Positions 45,469 to 57,429 of a stretch of DNA of 64,000 nt are shown one piece after another; within the stretch, counting starts at the first letter, position 1, and each line of letters begins with the position of its first letter. The notes beneath the pieces are model-generated. The model saw nothing but the letters and a program-made list of their open reading frames with translations, did no database searches and was not told the origin of the DNA. The position numbers and the translations under genes were made by a program. The stretch covers positions 586,031,001 to 586,095,000 of the forward strand of contig CM028132.1 of NCBI GenBank assembly GCA_016271365.2, in the 5' to 3' direction. Source of the stretch: Neoceratodus forsteri. Taxonomy: Eukaryota; Chordata; Ceratodontiformes; Ceratodontidae.

Positions 45469-46170
45469 TAAGAAAATATTCACTCAATAGTGACTGTGCA
45501 GGTGGTAAAATCACCTTACACTATTAAGCAGAGGAAAACCTTATTTTACAAAAATGTTTTCAGTCTTCTAAAATTGTACCATATCTGATGGAAGAAAAGA
45601 CCACTTTTGTTTTTGGAGGTCCGTTATGGTGTCTGTGTCTTTATTCGAGACTGATTTTTTTAATAGCAGCAGTATTGGATAACCAGAAAGTGATTTTCAA
45701 AATTTGACTTTTTGGCTGTACCTGTGTAGCCATAATTCCAGTTTCCATATCTGCAAATGTTAATTTCCAGTCATCTGTATTTTGAGAGATATTAAATAAT
45801 TTTTACCATTGTTGTGGCTCCACAGCAGATATGGCTGGTGCTGTATTTACAGCCGCACTTCCTCTTCACATCTAAGCAATCCTTTGTTTACCTCCACGTA
45901 ACTCTGTGTTGCATGTTCCCACTCTCCCATTGTGGTAAATGCAGCCACTTACCATGATTGCACACCAAAACTAGAAGTGGAGGTGTGTTTACAGTGGGCA
46001 TGGCAGCAAGTAAACAAATAAAGCAAGATCTTCAAAAGTAGAATTTTACGTGAAAATGGCAGTTTTTATAAAAATCAATCACAGATCTCTGCTAATTGGG
46101 AGGTGGGTAAGTATACTAAACAAAGAATAAAGGATACATTTAACTGGTACTGCTGCTTTCAAGATAGACT
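45469..46170. other. No gene seen; right flank of the 22-kb hAT
   Basis: Mixed sequence with no frame of note and no pairing repeats. Confidence 0.3.
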
Positions 46171-46535
46171 TAGAGTAGGGCGAAACTGGGGGATTTTGCT
46201 TCCACAATTTCTGTGGCGGACTGCATAATTTAATGGAATTCTATTAAATTCTGTGGAAATTACCTACTATATGCAATATGTAGGATTGGAGGGGGTATTT
46301 GTGAGCACTCTCAATTTGTACAGCTTCAAACAATACTAATTAAAATGTAGAAATGAATTGTGCAACCTGATTAAACTGATTGTGGAAAACTGCAAAAATC
46401 TAAATTCTGCTGGTGAAAAAAAATGTGCATTGCAAAACCTGCAGAATTTATATTGAGTAGAACTGAGATAATTTCCACTGAAATTTAAATTAAACCCATT
46501 TCTGCATGTGGATTAAAAAAGATTTGCACAGTCCT
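46171..46535. mobile_element. Small hAT-like MITE
   Basis: The left end is TAGAGTAGGGCGAAACTGG and the right end, on the opposite strand, is TAGGACTGTGCAAATC. Both resemble the hAT ends at 23203 and 51357 (TAGAGATGTGCGAAACTGG and TAGGAGTGTGC). The interior has several copies of the wording TTCTGTGGAAATTACC in both orientations. The flanking 8-mers GATAGACT and GACAGGGG do not match, so the boundary or the duplication has decayed. Confidence 0.5.
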
Positions 46536-46855
46536 AGACAGGGGAGAGAAGGAAAGAGGTTCACAATTAAAGGTGTAAACTCCCTGTCATGGACTATAAT
46601 GTATCTCACTTGATGTCTAAATAATCAGAAAGGCAGTCAATGACAGGGACTAGTGAATTACTGTATAGAACTCTGCTGCAGCTGCCACCAGTGTCTGTCT
46701 CTGCATCCAGAGAAACATCCGGAGAGATTATATGGGCAGTGCAGCACCACTACCACCACTAATGTGCATGTCTCTGTGGCCTACCAATACAGTAGATAAC
46801 ACACTGCAGTACTGTCTGCAATGCCTTTGCCAATAATGTGTATTTCATACCAGCA
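46536..46855. other. No gene seen
   Basis: Short spacer between a MITE and a CR1 tail, without recognisable content. Confidence 0.3.
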
Positions 46856-48503
46856 TACATACAGTATGAATATATGACAAGCCAGCAGAATAAGGTGTTT
46901 AGGTCTATTGGGTCTGCTCATATTGCAGGGTCCTTGGTGCCAGCCAATGACCCTCCTTCTTCCCCTACCAGCCCTTCCCCTCTGTCTGCCTCTCTATCCC
47001 AGCCTCTCTTGAAGCAACCTACCATTTGCAATTATATCAGTTCCTCAGGAAGCCAATTCCAACCTACCACCACCCATTTCATGAAGAAGCACCTCTTGTC
47101 CTCTCTCCTAAACCTCCCTCCCAAACTTGAGATTGTGCCCCCTTGTGTTTCTATTCCCACTGAATCTGAAGAGAACTTGATTGTCCACCTTTTTCATTCC
47201 TTTCAAGTACTTGAAGGTCTCGGTCATGTCCCCCTTTTCTCTCCTTTCCTCCAAGGAGTACATGTTCAGTGCCTCCAGTCTGTCTGTATATGTCCTACAT
47301 TTCTGGCCCATGATCATCTTAGTTTCCCTCCTTTGGACTGTCTCCAATAGTTTTATATAATTTTTTTTAAGAATGGACACCAATACTGTACACTGTGCTC
47401 CAGGTGAGACCTCACCAATGACCTGTACAAGGGCAGTATTATCTCCTCTTGCCTACTGATGATCCCCTTAGTGATACGGCTTAACTTTCTTTTTGCCTCT
47501 GCTGCTGCCTTACTACGTTGCATATAATGCTTCAGGTCACTAGTAATCATTACCCCCAGGTCCTTGTCCTCCTGAGATGTAGATACCTGAACCCCACTCA
47601 GGATGTACTCTATCCTCAGGTTCTTAGCACCCATCTGCATAACCTTACATTTCTTTGCATTGCAGCCAAGTTACCAAAACCTAGACCACCTCTCTAACCT
47701 TTCTGGATCTTCCCTTAGGTCCTGTATCCCTTCTGCTGTGACCACCCTCCCACAGAGCTTGGTGTCATCTGTGAATAAGCAATTTTTCCCTTAATGCCAT
47801 CCCCAATGTCACTGATACAAATAATAAAAAGCACTGATCCGAGCATTAATCCCCATGGGACACCATTGGTGGCCTACCTAGTACTTGAGAGCTCACCCCC
47901 CCCATGACCACACTCTAGGTCCTGCCTCTCAGCTGGTTAGTTATCCACCCAGTTAGTTTCTACCCTACGCCCAGATCCACCACCTTCCTGTGGGGCAGAG
48001 TCAAAGGTCTTACTGAAATCCAGGTATAGGATGTCCACTACTTGTCCCCTGTCAACTTTTGTAGGGACCCAATCAAAGATGTCAATCAGATTTGTTTGAC
48101 ACAGTCTCCTTCCCATAAATCTGTGCTGCTTTTCATCCTTGATGTTGTTCTCTACCAGGTATCCTACTAACCTTTCCTTAAGTATGGCCTCCATGAGCTT
48201 GTACACAATTGAGTTCAGTCTGACCTGTCTATTGTTCCCTGGATCAAGTCTGGGACCACTCTTACAGAAAAACATTATATCTGCCATCCTCCAGTCCTGC
48301 GGTACCACCTCTGACTCCAACAAACTATTGAACAGGTCACCCAGGGGACCCTCAAGCTCCTCTGCCAGCTCCCTCAGTACCCTTGGATGTGCACCATTTG
48401 GGCCCAGTGATTTGTCCACCCTCAAGCCTAACAATCTCTTCTTCACCCTATCCACCTCTATTAAATCATCTGTGCTCAGCCTCATCCTCCTCCCCCCTTG
48501 TGG

Positions 48504-48543
<40 letters not shown>

Positions 48544-48760
48544 AACAGAAGTACTTGTTCAGTACTTCTGCTTTGTTCCCATTCCCTTCTACCCAACCCT
48601 CCCCTTTTCTGAGCATAACTGTCCCATCCCTTGTATTCACCTTCTCACTGATATATCGAAACAAATGCCTTTTCCCCTTTTTTAATTCCCTCTGCTAGCT
48701 GCAGTTCTTTCTGAGCTTTAGTCTTCAGGACTGCTTTACCTTCAATGTCTCATCAATAGC
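46856..48760 (-). mobile_element. CR1 LINE, 5' truncated, with a CT microsatellite in ORF2
   Basis: A minus-strand copy has its 3' end near 46856 (CCAGCAGAATAAGGTG) and its 5' edge near 48760. RT entry is VDKSLGPNGAHPRVLRELAEEL, LNSIVYKLMEAILKERLVGYL, KQHRFMGRRLCQTNLID and VDILYLDFSKTFDSAP (48596-47937). The active site reads FTDDTK near 47770. The C-terminal blocks are at 47640-47353 (DLGVMITSDLKHYMQRSKAA, KLSRITKGIISRQEEIILPLYRSLVRSHLEHSVQYW) and 47383-47108 (LEALNMYSLEERREKGDMTETFKYLKGM). A few frame changes break it. The microsatellite at 48509-48541 lies in the N-terminal linker. Confidence 0.9.
48509..48541. repeat. CT microsatellite within CR1 ORF2
   Basis: CT repeats of about 16 units follow ACCGGT. 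On the minus strand they read as repeated Arg-Glu after LNKYFCLE, so the array grew inside the coding frame without a frame change on that side. Confidence 0.95.
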
Positions 48761-48786
48761 AACCTAACAGAGGCATTTAATTATTT

Positions 48787-48832
48787 ATTTAGTCATTCAT
48801 TCATTCATTCAGTCATTCATTCATTCATTAAA
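48787..48832. repeat. ATTC/TTCA microsatellite
   Basis: A TTCATTCATTCA-type array is interrupted by AGTCATTC. It precedes wording (AAACTATACTTCAATAAGTT) that may be the reversed 3' end of an L2, but too little is visible for a call. Confidence 0.85.
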
Positions 48833-49589
48833 CTATACTTCAATAAGTTATCCCAGTCAAGCTGGACAATGCATTTAAAATGGGCTTCAGCACAAGGATA
48901 TGTTAGAAACACAGCACATTACACAAATATGACAATTAAGTCATATTATACAATACCACTTCCACTAGTGTGTATTTGTGTCACTGATTACGTATCACAC
49001 ACAGAGCCATCACAACTTCACTGCCACTAATAATTGTCTGTGTATCCCACCAACACAGAACTCACAGAGGAATAGCAACAGACCTCTGTCACTAGTGTGT
49101 ATCTCTGTGTCCCCCCAACAGGGAGCTCAAACAAGTCTTGCAATATCTTTGGCTCCAATTTTCTCTGCAGTCATTCAGTTTAATTTCAATGAATTAAATT
49201 TTATGAAGGAATGTAGCCACTGAAGTGAGTGCATTTGCAATGGTGTCCCTTCAAGTGCAGAAACTACATACATTCATCTAATGAGGAAGCTAGTGGTTGC
49301 CCAGCAGACTGTTGTGGTGTGGCTTTTGCAATATGTATGCCATCGTGTGCCACTGACAGAGAGCACAGGCAGCTATGCAACACCATTGTCTATAGTGCAT
49401 GAATTTTCTTCACACTGAGAGGGAGCTGAGTTAATTTTTTTCTAATACTACAAAAGTAATGAATTACGGGTTCCAGAAAGATGAAACTTGGACTAATATC
49501 CTCAGTATAAGAAAATGGACTGTGGTGCCACAGGATATGAAATATGAAACTGGAAAGTGCAGCAATGAAGAAAATAGATTGCCTTTTTT
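48833..49589. other. No gene seen
   Basis: Mixed sequence with no motif-bearing frame. The first 100 bases may be L2 3' UTR. Confidence 0.3.
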
Positions 49590-50392
49590 GTTTTAATGAA
49601 AGGGGAGTGGCTGGTTATTTATAGGCACACTACCAGTGAAATGAGGAGGTTAGCTGAACAGAACAATGTGTGGGAGGATACTAACAACAATAAAAATGGA
49701 AAGAGACCTAGAGCAGTCATATCAGACAACCTAAAGGTAGGCAAGCAATGTGAGAAGGCAGTAAGAAGGGCTGGGGGGATACTGGGATGCATAGGGGGAG
49801 GCATCACCACTAGAAAACAAGAAGTTGTTATTCCTCTGTACAGACAGTTGGTGAGACCCCCTCTGGAGCGATGCGTGCAGTTCTGGAGACCCCATCTCTG
49901 CAAGGACATAGACAGAATGGAGGCAATCCAGAGGAGGACAACTAAAATGGTGCAGGGTCTGCACAGAAGCCATGACGAGAGACTAAAGAAGCAATATATA
50001 TATATATATATATATACCCTCGAGGAAAGGAGAAAGGGGCATGATAGAAACTTTCAAGTACCTCAAGGAATCAAGAGGTAGCATCTTTCAGAAAGGAGAT
50101 GTGCAAAAAAGGCACAATCTGAAGATAGAGGGATGGCTCAGGGGCAATGTGAGAGTATGTTTTCACAGGAGGGTGGTGGACACATGGAATGGCCTTCCTG
50201 AGGAGGTAGTGGGGTCAAAAATAGTGGGGGAATTTAAGAATGCGTGGGACAGCCATAAGGCAATTCTAGTGCGGGCTAGGAGGAAGTAGGCTGTTGGTTA
50301 ACTAGGATCTGCAGCTTATCCATTAGGTAGGGAATTAGGCAGACTGGGTGGGCCAAGTGGTCCTCATCTGCTGTCAAAGTCTATATTTCTAT
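49590..50392 (+). mobile_element. CR1 LINE 3' fragment with a TA microsatellite
   Basis: The open stretch 49596-50081 contains AVISDNLKVGKQCEKAVRR, GGILGCIGGGITTRKQEVVI, PLYRQLVRPPLERCVQFWRP and RRTTKMVQGL. A TA array (about 49992-50017) then falls where other copies have LNMYTL. The next frame to 50289 has MIETFKYLKE, VVDTWNGLPEEVV and FKNAWDSHKA. The end is GGCAGACTGGGTGGGCC, TCTATATTTCTATGTA. It is the same subfamily as the copy at 25560-28603 (the stretch ACTAACAACAATAAAAATGG is almost identical). Confidence 0.9.
49992..50017. repeat. TA microsatellite inside CR1 coding sequence
   Basis: An uninterrupted TA run replaces the ATGTATACT-like stretch of related copies. Confidence 0.9.
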
Positions 50393-51348
50393 GTAGGCTT
50401 TCAAGTAACTCTTTGGAATTGTTCTGTGAGAAGGAGTCCCCCAGGTAAAGCATTGCCATCACTATCTTAGCCGGTTACTGTGATTGTTTATATGATTACA
50501 TTCTGGGTCTCCCCTGAACTGTGACTTAAGTTGCCTGAAGGAGTCAGTGATCATACTACACAAAAATCCATATTAATTCCAGGGGTATTACAACACAGCA
50601 CTAATGACTGAGAGAGAAAGGAGAAAAAAACAACTTTTCGTCGATGAGTGTAGATGTTGTGGTAAAGCAGACTATTAAAAAGGTGTGTCATATGGGAACC
50701 ATTTTATATTCTCTTGAGCCACCAAGCTGATTGGGGTTCTACAGCCATCACCCCCTCAGTGGGCTTAAATGCCAGCCCATTTGGTTTGGTGACTCACTCG
50801 CTCTTCTGTCAACCACACCCAGAGACAAAATAAATAGGAGCAGCTTAGAGAAAGAGACAGCGCTGATTACAGGGTGCCCAGTACTAATGTAAATCAGTCT
50901 GCCTTCTCCTTGCAAAGACATGTGTGGGCAGGATGCTTCCAGCCACATCACTGTGAATAGCTTGACACTAAACCACTACAATGAAGCAAGAGGAGTTCAA
51001 ATGCCTCATTGAGAATCTGGAATTTTAAATGTAATTTAGAGCTTGGTGGATGCATAAGGGTTTCCATCAGCGAGTGCTCCTAAATTACTTCCTAATGGGA
51101 TGGAAGATGCCATGATTCACTTTCCCTTTCCACTCTCTAAATGCCCTGCTCTCAAGTCAGACCCCTTTGATACTCCCAAGAAGGGAGGTGCAGGTGGGTA
51201 GTACTGTAAGAGAATAGGGGTATAATCCAAGTGTTGCAAATGCTTCCCCACCCACAGAATAACTGAAATCAATGAGTTTTGATCCATACAGGGGTTCTCA
51301 TCCTGTCTTGATCTTGACCAAAGCATTTCTGCAACTTGTTCATAGAGG
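50393..51348. other. No gene seen; possibly unique sequence
   Basis: This is nearly 1 kb without a repeat signature or coding pattern that I can recognise. Confidence 0.3.
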
Positions 51349-51356
51349 GTCACAGC
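51349..51356 (+). repeat. Target-site duplication, left copy (GTCACAGC)
   Basis: Exact 8-bp match to 53745-53752. Confidence 0.85.
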
Positions 51357-53744
51357 TAGGAGTGTGCAAGTAGCAAATAACATTTCCAAAATACTGTGAA
51401 TAAAGCATTATTCGTTATTCTGATATGAATAATGAATAGTGGCACTATTCATTTATTTTGTTATTTTTATTTATTTATTTCAGTTTAGGATTAATACCTT
51501 TGAGTCCAGGACTTATTTTCAAAAGTTCCAGGTCATTGTTGAACAAACATTATAAATATAACAGTGTTTACAGAGAACAGAAAACAGTTACACAGACATT
51601 CAAATAAAAAAGAAATCCTATATATACAACTAAAGGTTGAAGAGGATAGGGTAAATAGGGTTCAGCCTTGTAATTCACTATTTAGTTGGTCAGTCTAGCC
51701 TAAGGGGGGAAGGGGGTCAGCCAGGGATGGCGTTGTGGTGGTGGAAGTGGTTTGTCAGCCGAGTGGGCCTCATTCGGGGATGAGGGGATTGATGAGATAA
51801 AAGGGGGGGGGGTGAAAGGGAGAGGGTTGGGTGGCTGAAATTGTGCCATATTAGTGCAGCCAAGCACAATTCTTTTTTGTGTCAAGAAGGGATCTGAGCC
51901 CAGATTTGAAGGTGCTAATCTTGGGTGATTCTGTAAGGTTAGCAGGTAACTCATTGTACCATTTTGGTTCTTGGTACAGGATGGAGTTCTGGGTGAGTTT
52001 CGTCCTTTTGAAGGGACTTGCCAACCTGTCTGTAGCTGTGCTTCTTGCTGATTTGGTGGGAACTGCCAGTGTAATGAGGCAGCCCGGTGCAGGAGGAAGG
52101 GAAGCCCAAGAAGCACTTTTTTCAGAAGTAGGCAGGTTTGGTATTGTGCTTTAAGATGGAGTGGGAGCCACCCAGTTTCGGTGTAGAGCGTGCAGGTGTG
52201 GGTGTCCTGGGCAGCCCCTATGGATAGTTGACAGACCTTATTTAGTAGTGTGCTGACCCTGTTTATGGCAGTTTTAGTGCCTGCCCCATAGATAGGCAGT
52301 CCATAATCTATGGAGGACATCATTGAACTACTGATGGCAAGTTTCAGAGCATCTGGTGTCATAGAGTGCCTATGGCGGTAGAAGACCCAAAGTTTTGTAT
52401 TCACTGACTTGACGACTGAGTCTATATGGCCAGAGAAAATTAATGTATCATCAAAGGTGATGCCCAAGTATTTGAACTTTGTTACTTGTTCCAGTGTTTC
52501 ACCATTATGGATCTGGATGAGCAAAGGCTGGCATTTCTTTTTGCTTTGGGAGGTAGAAAAGAGTAGACTTTTCATTGTTTTATGGTTTAGTAGTAGTCTG
52601 TTTTGTGTGAACCAGGATTCAAGCTTGAGGAAGCTGTCTTGGAGTAGGTTGTGATGTAGTTGTGATTTTTCCCAGCAACTGATATCACTGCATTGTCAGC
52701 ATAGAGAATATGCGTGCTGTACATGCAGATGGTGCAGAGTTGATGAAGAGGCTGAAAAGCAGTGGGCCAAGAAGAGAGCCCTGTGGGACCCCAAGGGACA
52801 TATTCATGCCTATTTCTATTCAGGAAATACTATTAAGGAAAAAGAAAAAAAAGAGTTCTAAACAGCCCTCTCCTCCTCCTCCTCAGTCCAATACTTTAAA
52901 AAACACAACCCTTCCCCTCACCTTCCCTCTACTCAACTGCAATCCCACCTTCTTCCCCCAGCACCCAAAATGTTATATGTTTTAACAATAAAAACTGCCA
53001 TGATGGATGACCAGCACAACTAACCCATCTCCATGGCTGGCAACCTTCTTTATTGCCCTTTTTTTTTAAATCAATATTCCCCCCAGTCTGGCAACACCCT
53101 CCTCCCACTCTCCTGTCCTGCAGTAACCAATTTTTCATTAAAAAAGCATAGTTAGTGTATACCATAGACTAAGGCAATCAACACAACCTGTTCACCTCCA
53201 CGGCCATCAGCCTTCTGTTGAATGAAAGCACTTCCGAGCTTGTTCACAATAAAACCAGCTGATCATGCGACCTGCTGGTTTTACTATGCAAGCAAGTGCA
53301 GCAGCACTTTTATTCAATAGAAGGTGACTGGCTATGGAGGAGAGCAGATTGTGTCAGTTGCCTTGGTCTGCAACATTCGCTAACCATGCTTCTGTAACCA
53401 AAAATTGGGTGTTGGAGGAAGGAGTGGGCTGCCAGGATGGGGTGGTTGGGGGAATATTGATTTAAAAGTAAAAGAGCACTAAAGACAGAGGCTATGCAGG
53501 TGGATAGGTTGTGCCTGTCACCCATTGTGAGAGTTTTTTATTTTTCAAATATATGAAATCTTAGATGCTGGTGGTGAGGAGGTAGAGATGGGGTAGGGGT
53601 ACTGGGGCTATGTTTTTTAAAGAATTGGGCTGGGAAGAGGGTGGGGTGTTTCTTTATATTGTTTCACCCCACAGGCACAAAAATAATGAAGATTTGAATA
53701 ATTGGTGGCCTGAATATTCAAAATAAGATATTCGCTCACCCCTA
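51357..53744. mobile_element. Foldback hAT-like element with 8-bp duplication, split by L2
   Basis: The left end is TAGGAGTGTGCAAG at 51357. The right end, on the opposite strand, is TAGGGGTGAGCGAA from 53744. Exact 8-bp flanks GTCACAGC lie at 51349-51356 and 53745-53752. Away from an inserted L2 (about 51457-52797), the whole element folds on itself around 53266. Paired landmarks are AAATCAATATTCCCCC at 53068 with GGGGGAATATTGATTT at 53449, and AAAACCAGCTGATC at 53251 with CTGCTGGTTTT at 53273. Arms are about 480-570 bases. No reading frame is found, so it is non-autonomous. Confidence 0.85.
51457..52797 (-). mobile_element. L2 LINE, 5' truncated, in foldback hAT
   Basis: The 3' end is an AAATAAATAAATAA-type tail on the minus strand (51457-51480). 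The minus frame 52575-51700 (291 codons) starts after the RT active site and contains KSLLFSTSQSKKK, VTKFKYLGITFDDTLIFSGHI, SMMSSIDYGLPIYG and TALNK-like wording, then runs out into a proline-rich stretch. Just upstream (about 52790-52600) LGVPQGSLLGPLLFSLFIN and, in another frame, the active site YADN can be read, so one frameshift and one changed aspartate are present. The truncation point lies at the VPQGS block. Confidence 0.85.
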
Positions 53745-53752
53745 GTCACAGC
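53745..53752 (+). repeat. Target-site duplication, right copy (GTCACAGC)
   Basis: Exact 8-bp match to 51349-51356, next to the end ACCCCTA. Confidence 0.85.
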
Positions 53753-53847
53753 ATCATCAGTACAGTGGTTGTAGGATAAACTTCAATACTGCTCATGCAC
53801 TTCAAAGTGTCATTATATTCCAACCCTTCCAATCCAATTGTTACTAT
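53753..53847. other. Short spacer, no gene seen
   Basis: Spacer between the foldback hAT and an old L2 3' end. Confidence 0.3.
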
Positions 53848-54309
53848 TTGTTAATTATTTATTTTATTTTAACTAGCTGCCCAGGAAAGGTTCACTGAGC
53901 CAGAGCTCTTTCAAGGTGTGATCTAGGGTGGGTTTTAAATTAGGGTGAAAATGGGCAGTAAAACACAATTTACAGTAATAATGCAAACTAGCAATGAGGT
54001 ATGCAGTACAAATATACAGTTTATAACAATAATGTAACTACCAATGAGGTGCAAAACACAAACTACCAATAACAAGGCATTGAGCAAGCTGCAGTGACCA
54101 GGTGAATACAGTGCAATGATAAATAATAATAAATTAAAACAATGTTACTGCAAATAATTCTGTTGCTAGGGGACTAGAATGGGAGGGGCTAGGGGAGGAG
54201 GGGCACAAGGGGTTGAGGGTGAGTAATGAGTATTAGTTATACTTCAGGAACAGCAGACACCTGGAGGGTGTGGCACAGCTGCTGCATTTACTGGAGGGTG
54301 AAAGGGAGA

Positions 54310-54334
54310 GACAGTAGAGAGAGAGAGAGAGAGC
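54310..54334. repeat. AG microsatellite
   Basis: AGAGAGAGAGAGAGAG run ending in GCGGGAG, within the old L2. Confidence 0.85.
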
Positions 54335-55844
54335 GGGAGTAGATGCAGACACCAGATGGAGTAAACTGATTCCAGAGGAGGGCCTTATAAGACTGAGAGG
54401 TGGATGAACAATTCTGAATGGAAGGCCTTTCCAGCAGTAGAGGGTAGGAGAAAGCAGATTACTCACAAAGGTTTTGCAGTGGGAGATACAGAAGCAATGG
54501 CTGTCCAATGAATGGAGGGTATAGAAGTCGGGAGAGAAAAGGGAAGGTAAGAAGGAAAAGATGAGAACATGCATTCGGAAGGGAAGAAGGAGCAGTGGGA
54601 AAAGACCTGTCCTCACGGGAATTAAGAGAAATGTTAAGATAAATGTTGTGGTGCTGGGTATGGGGGCAGTTAGGAACAAAATAACAGAAAGAATGGAAAA
54701 TGGGGTCCAGCATGGCAGGAGTAGATTTGGAGACAGCACTGTAGTCCATGTCCATGTCCACATCCATGTAGTCAGACACTGGCAGTATCTTGTAATGGAT
54801 AAGCTTGTGGCAGACCAGGCGTGGAAGGCAGGACTAATTGTGGTACAGTACACAATGTATGGTGTATAATTTCTTATGCAAATGGTCCACGTGGGCACAG
54901 AAATCAAGGGTATGAGTGGCACATCAGTATTGTAGTAGCACTATTGCTCACTGCTCTGGTGATCCAAGTTTGAGAATAAGCTTGAGTCATCGGGAGCCAG
55001 AAGGAGAAAGAGGATTAAGCATCCCAGAGGATGCTTTCCTCTTCCTTCTGGGAGGGAGAGACGTGTTCCCCACTGCAACACTACCACCTGAGTGACCACA
55101 GGTGCTAGTGTAGCTGGGTACATGGGGAAGGGAAGGACATCAGCCAGGCTCTGCATGGCATGGTTGCATGTTCACCCTGGCAGCCCCCAGAGAGCTGCAG
55201 GAGTACGATCGAACACAGAAGCACCCTGGATTGAGCAGAGTGATCTTGGGTGCACTCGGATTCTGCCTCTCACAACTAACTGACCTCTGTACCCCAGGTT
55301 CTCATGCCTCTGTGCCCCCAATAGGGGTAGCAGGTTTGAGTTCAGAATCACCGGACCCTCCCATGGGGGTTATACCTTTGGGGTTGGAAGGAGAGTGTGA
55401 TGTCCCCAAATACAGAGGAGTTTAAGGCTGGTCCTGACCCAGAAAATGTGGCTGCACGAGTGAGTAGCATAAACAATAAATTTAATTAAAAAAAAAGGAA
55501 ATTAGAGGTATAATCTACACATGCACATGCACACAGACACTCATGCACACTGAGATTCTTGAAGTAAGGAACTTGTTAAACTGGGGTGCCATCAGGAGTC
55601 ATGGAGAGCAGGGTATCGCAGAGCCTAGTGAACTGCTGCTTAGTGCCAAATAACATAGAGACTGACTTTTGGGTGTTAACAGAGAGCTGTTTTGATCAGA
55701 GCCATCTATGTACATGTAATTGTTTGAGGAGACACAGGTTGAGGAGAGGTCACATATGAAAATGGAGAAAAGAACAGATTCCAGAGTGGAGCCCTAGAGA
55801 ACTCCAAAACAGATGAGGGAGAGGGATGGGAATAACTGACCTGG

Positions 55845-56145
55845 ACTGACTGGTAATGATCAGACAGGTAGGATCAGAACCAACTAACACCGAGGTTAGA
55901 AAGTCCAACCCCATTAGCTTGTCAAGAAAGAAGATGGGATGGGCCACAGAGAGGATGGACTTAATGGCATCACTACCTTGTAATAACTGGTGATCAGAGA
56001 GGTAGGGAAAGAGTAAACTGATCTCACTGTCAGCTGGTTGTGATGATCAGAGGTAGGAGCAGAACCAGCTTACACTGAGGTCAGAAAGTCCAACCCAGCA
56101 ACATGTCAAGGAGGATGGCATGGGTGACAGTGACAGTGGAATCAA
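55845..56145. repeat. Imperfect direct duplication, about 185-bp period
   Basis: GATCAGACAGGTAGGATCAG ... CCGAGGTTAGAAAGTCCAAC at 55858-55910 recurs as GATCAGAGGTAGGAGCAG ... CTGAGGTCAGAAAGTCCAAC at 56045-56095, followed in both by CATGTCAAG or CTTGTCAAG and GATGG. It duplicates part of the L2 RT region. Confidence 0.75.
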
Positions 56146-56470
56146 TTGCCCATATTAGAGAAGATACAGTAAAGTTAGATTTAAGAACACCAGACTATGA
56201 CTGGGACAGGAAGGAGGAGGAGTCATAAACGGCAGAGGACAAACCTTTCTTGCATTTTTTCCAGTGCATGGAGGACTAAGATAGGATTGTAATTTCCCAG
56301 GGAGGTGGAGTCAGCCCCTTTGTGAAGAGGGAGGACTTTGTCTTGCTTCCAAGCCTGGGGTACCATACTGAAATGAAAGGAAAGTTTAAGAAGGGCAGAT
56401 AAAAGGGACAGCATTGGAAGTGGCAAAACGATACTAGAGTTTAGGGTCTGAATATTTTGGCTGTAGTCCT

Positions 56471-57429
56471 TAGAGGGTTTTAAAGAGAATAGCTCAGAGT
56501 AGTTGCAAGGACGATGGGGGAGTAGGAGGGTAACAGTAAAGGAGAGAGGGAATGGAAGGTATGGAGTGAGAAGAAAGAGTTATCTTGTGAGGTTTGGGTT
56601 CATTTTATGGTGCTCTTGCCGAAACCTTTTAACATGTCTCGCTTGTAGAATAAAATACATCTCTCAGAGACCTTATTACCTTATATAAGAAGCTCTTTTT
56701 GCTTCTAGCTGCACTCAATAACTTGATTACTTGCATTTTTTATTCTACATGTGGATTTTTCATCTCTCATCTATTAGATCTATTCACTATTCACCTGATA
56801 AGATGACTATATGCTAACTACACACTTTTCTAATAACTATGCATGTGTCATGCCCAAGTGAGTTGGGTTGTGAAGAGGGTATCGATTCTTCCTCATAGGC
56901 CCAAGTGCCACCTCAAACAGGTGTTGTGGCCAGGAGACACTGTAGGCTTCTAGGTGGAGTGGATGGTGTCACCCAGCAAGGAGAGACAGGAGTCATACTC
57001 ATAAGACAAAATGAAGCAAGGAATTTATTTAGCAGGAAGGTTGGCAATGGTCACAGAGGTAGGTTTTCGTCAACAACAATAATAATATGCAAGGCCACAA
57101 ATGACAAAAGAAAAAATAGCTGAATAAATAACCAGTAAATAAAGCTAGAATGTGCACATTTACTTAAGTTAAATACTGTTACGTTACTGCAGCTGTGATT
57201 ACCTATGGTACTGTTAACACCTGGTTGACCAGTGCTACTTAGCACTGTATACAGGTAAATAATTGTTACTTTTAGTGCATCAGTTTTAGGCATGTAATCA
57301 AGTCACTTGGAAATCTAGGTCAGGATGTTGAGAAGAACTGAGACCTGAATGGGGCACCTGCACTGAAAAGGGGTACTGGTTGTAACAATGGGACTGATAC
57401 TTCACTGAGGAGCCTCAATTAGGCCACCA
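56471..57429. other. No gene seen; start of an unclassified repeat-rich stretch
   Basis: From about 56860 the wording (GTCATACTCATAAGACAAAATG, AAGGAATTTATTTAGCAGG) looks like an element end, but no terminal repeat partner is certain. The TTTATTGGCC wording near 59870 is a weak candidate. Confidence 0.3.

Larger units (their letters stand above)
53848..56470 (-). mobile_element. Old L2-type LINE, decayed
   Basis: The 3' end has an AT-rich tail (53850-53875) and wording CAGCTGCCCAGGAAAGG-like on the plus strand (AACTAGCTGCCCAGG). The minus strand shows only broken coding. RT entry is VPQAWKQDKVLPLHKGADSTSLGNYNPI--LHALEKMQERF at 56426-56223. The block FLDKLMGLDFLTSVLVGSDPTC is at about 55940-55870. 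A degenerate version of the VPQGS-LGPLLF box is at about 55800. It is much older than the other L2 copies. An internal direct duplication lies at 55850-55960 and 56035-56140. Confidence 0.65.

Noticed and set aside
46171..46535. Exact target-site duplication for the small MITE
   Set aside because: The flanking 8-mers GATAGACT and GACAGGGG differ at several positions, so only the similar ends support it.
54233..54922. A 229-codon minus-strand frame rich in leucine, serine and threonine
   Set aside because: It lies in the old L2 region and has no recognisable domain or membrane pattern that recurs. It partly reads an AG microsatellite and is best explained as chance in biased sequence.
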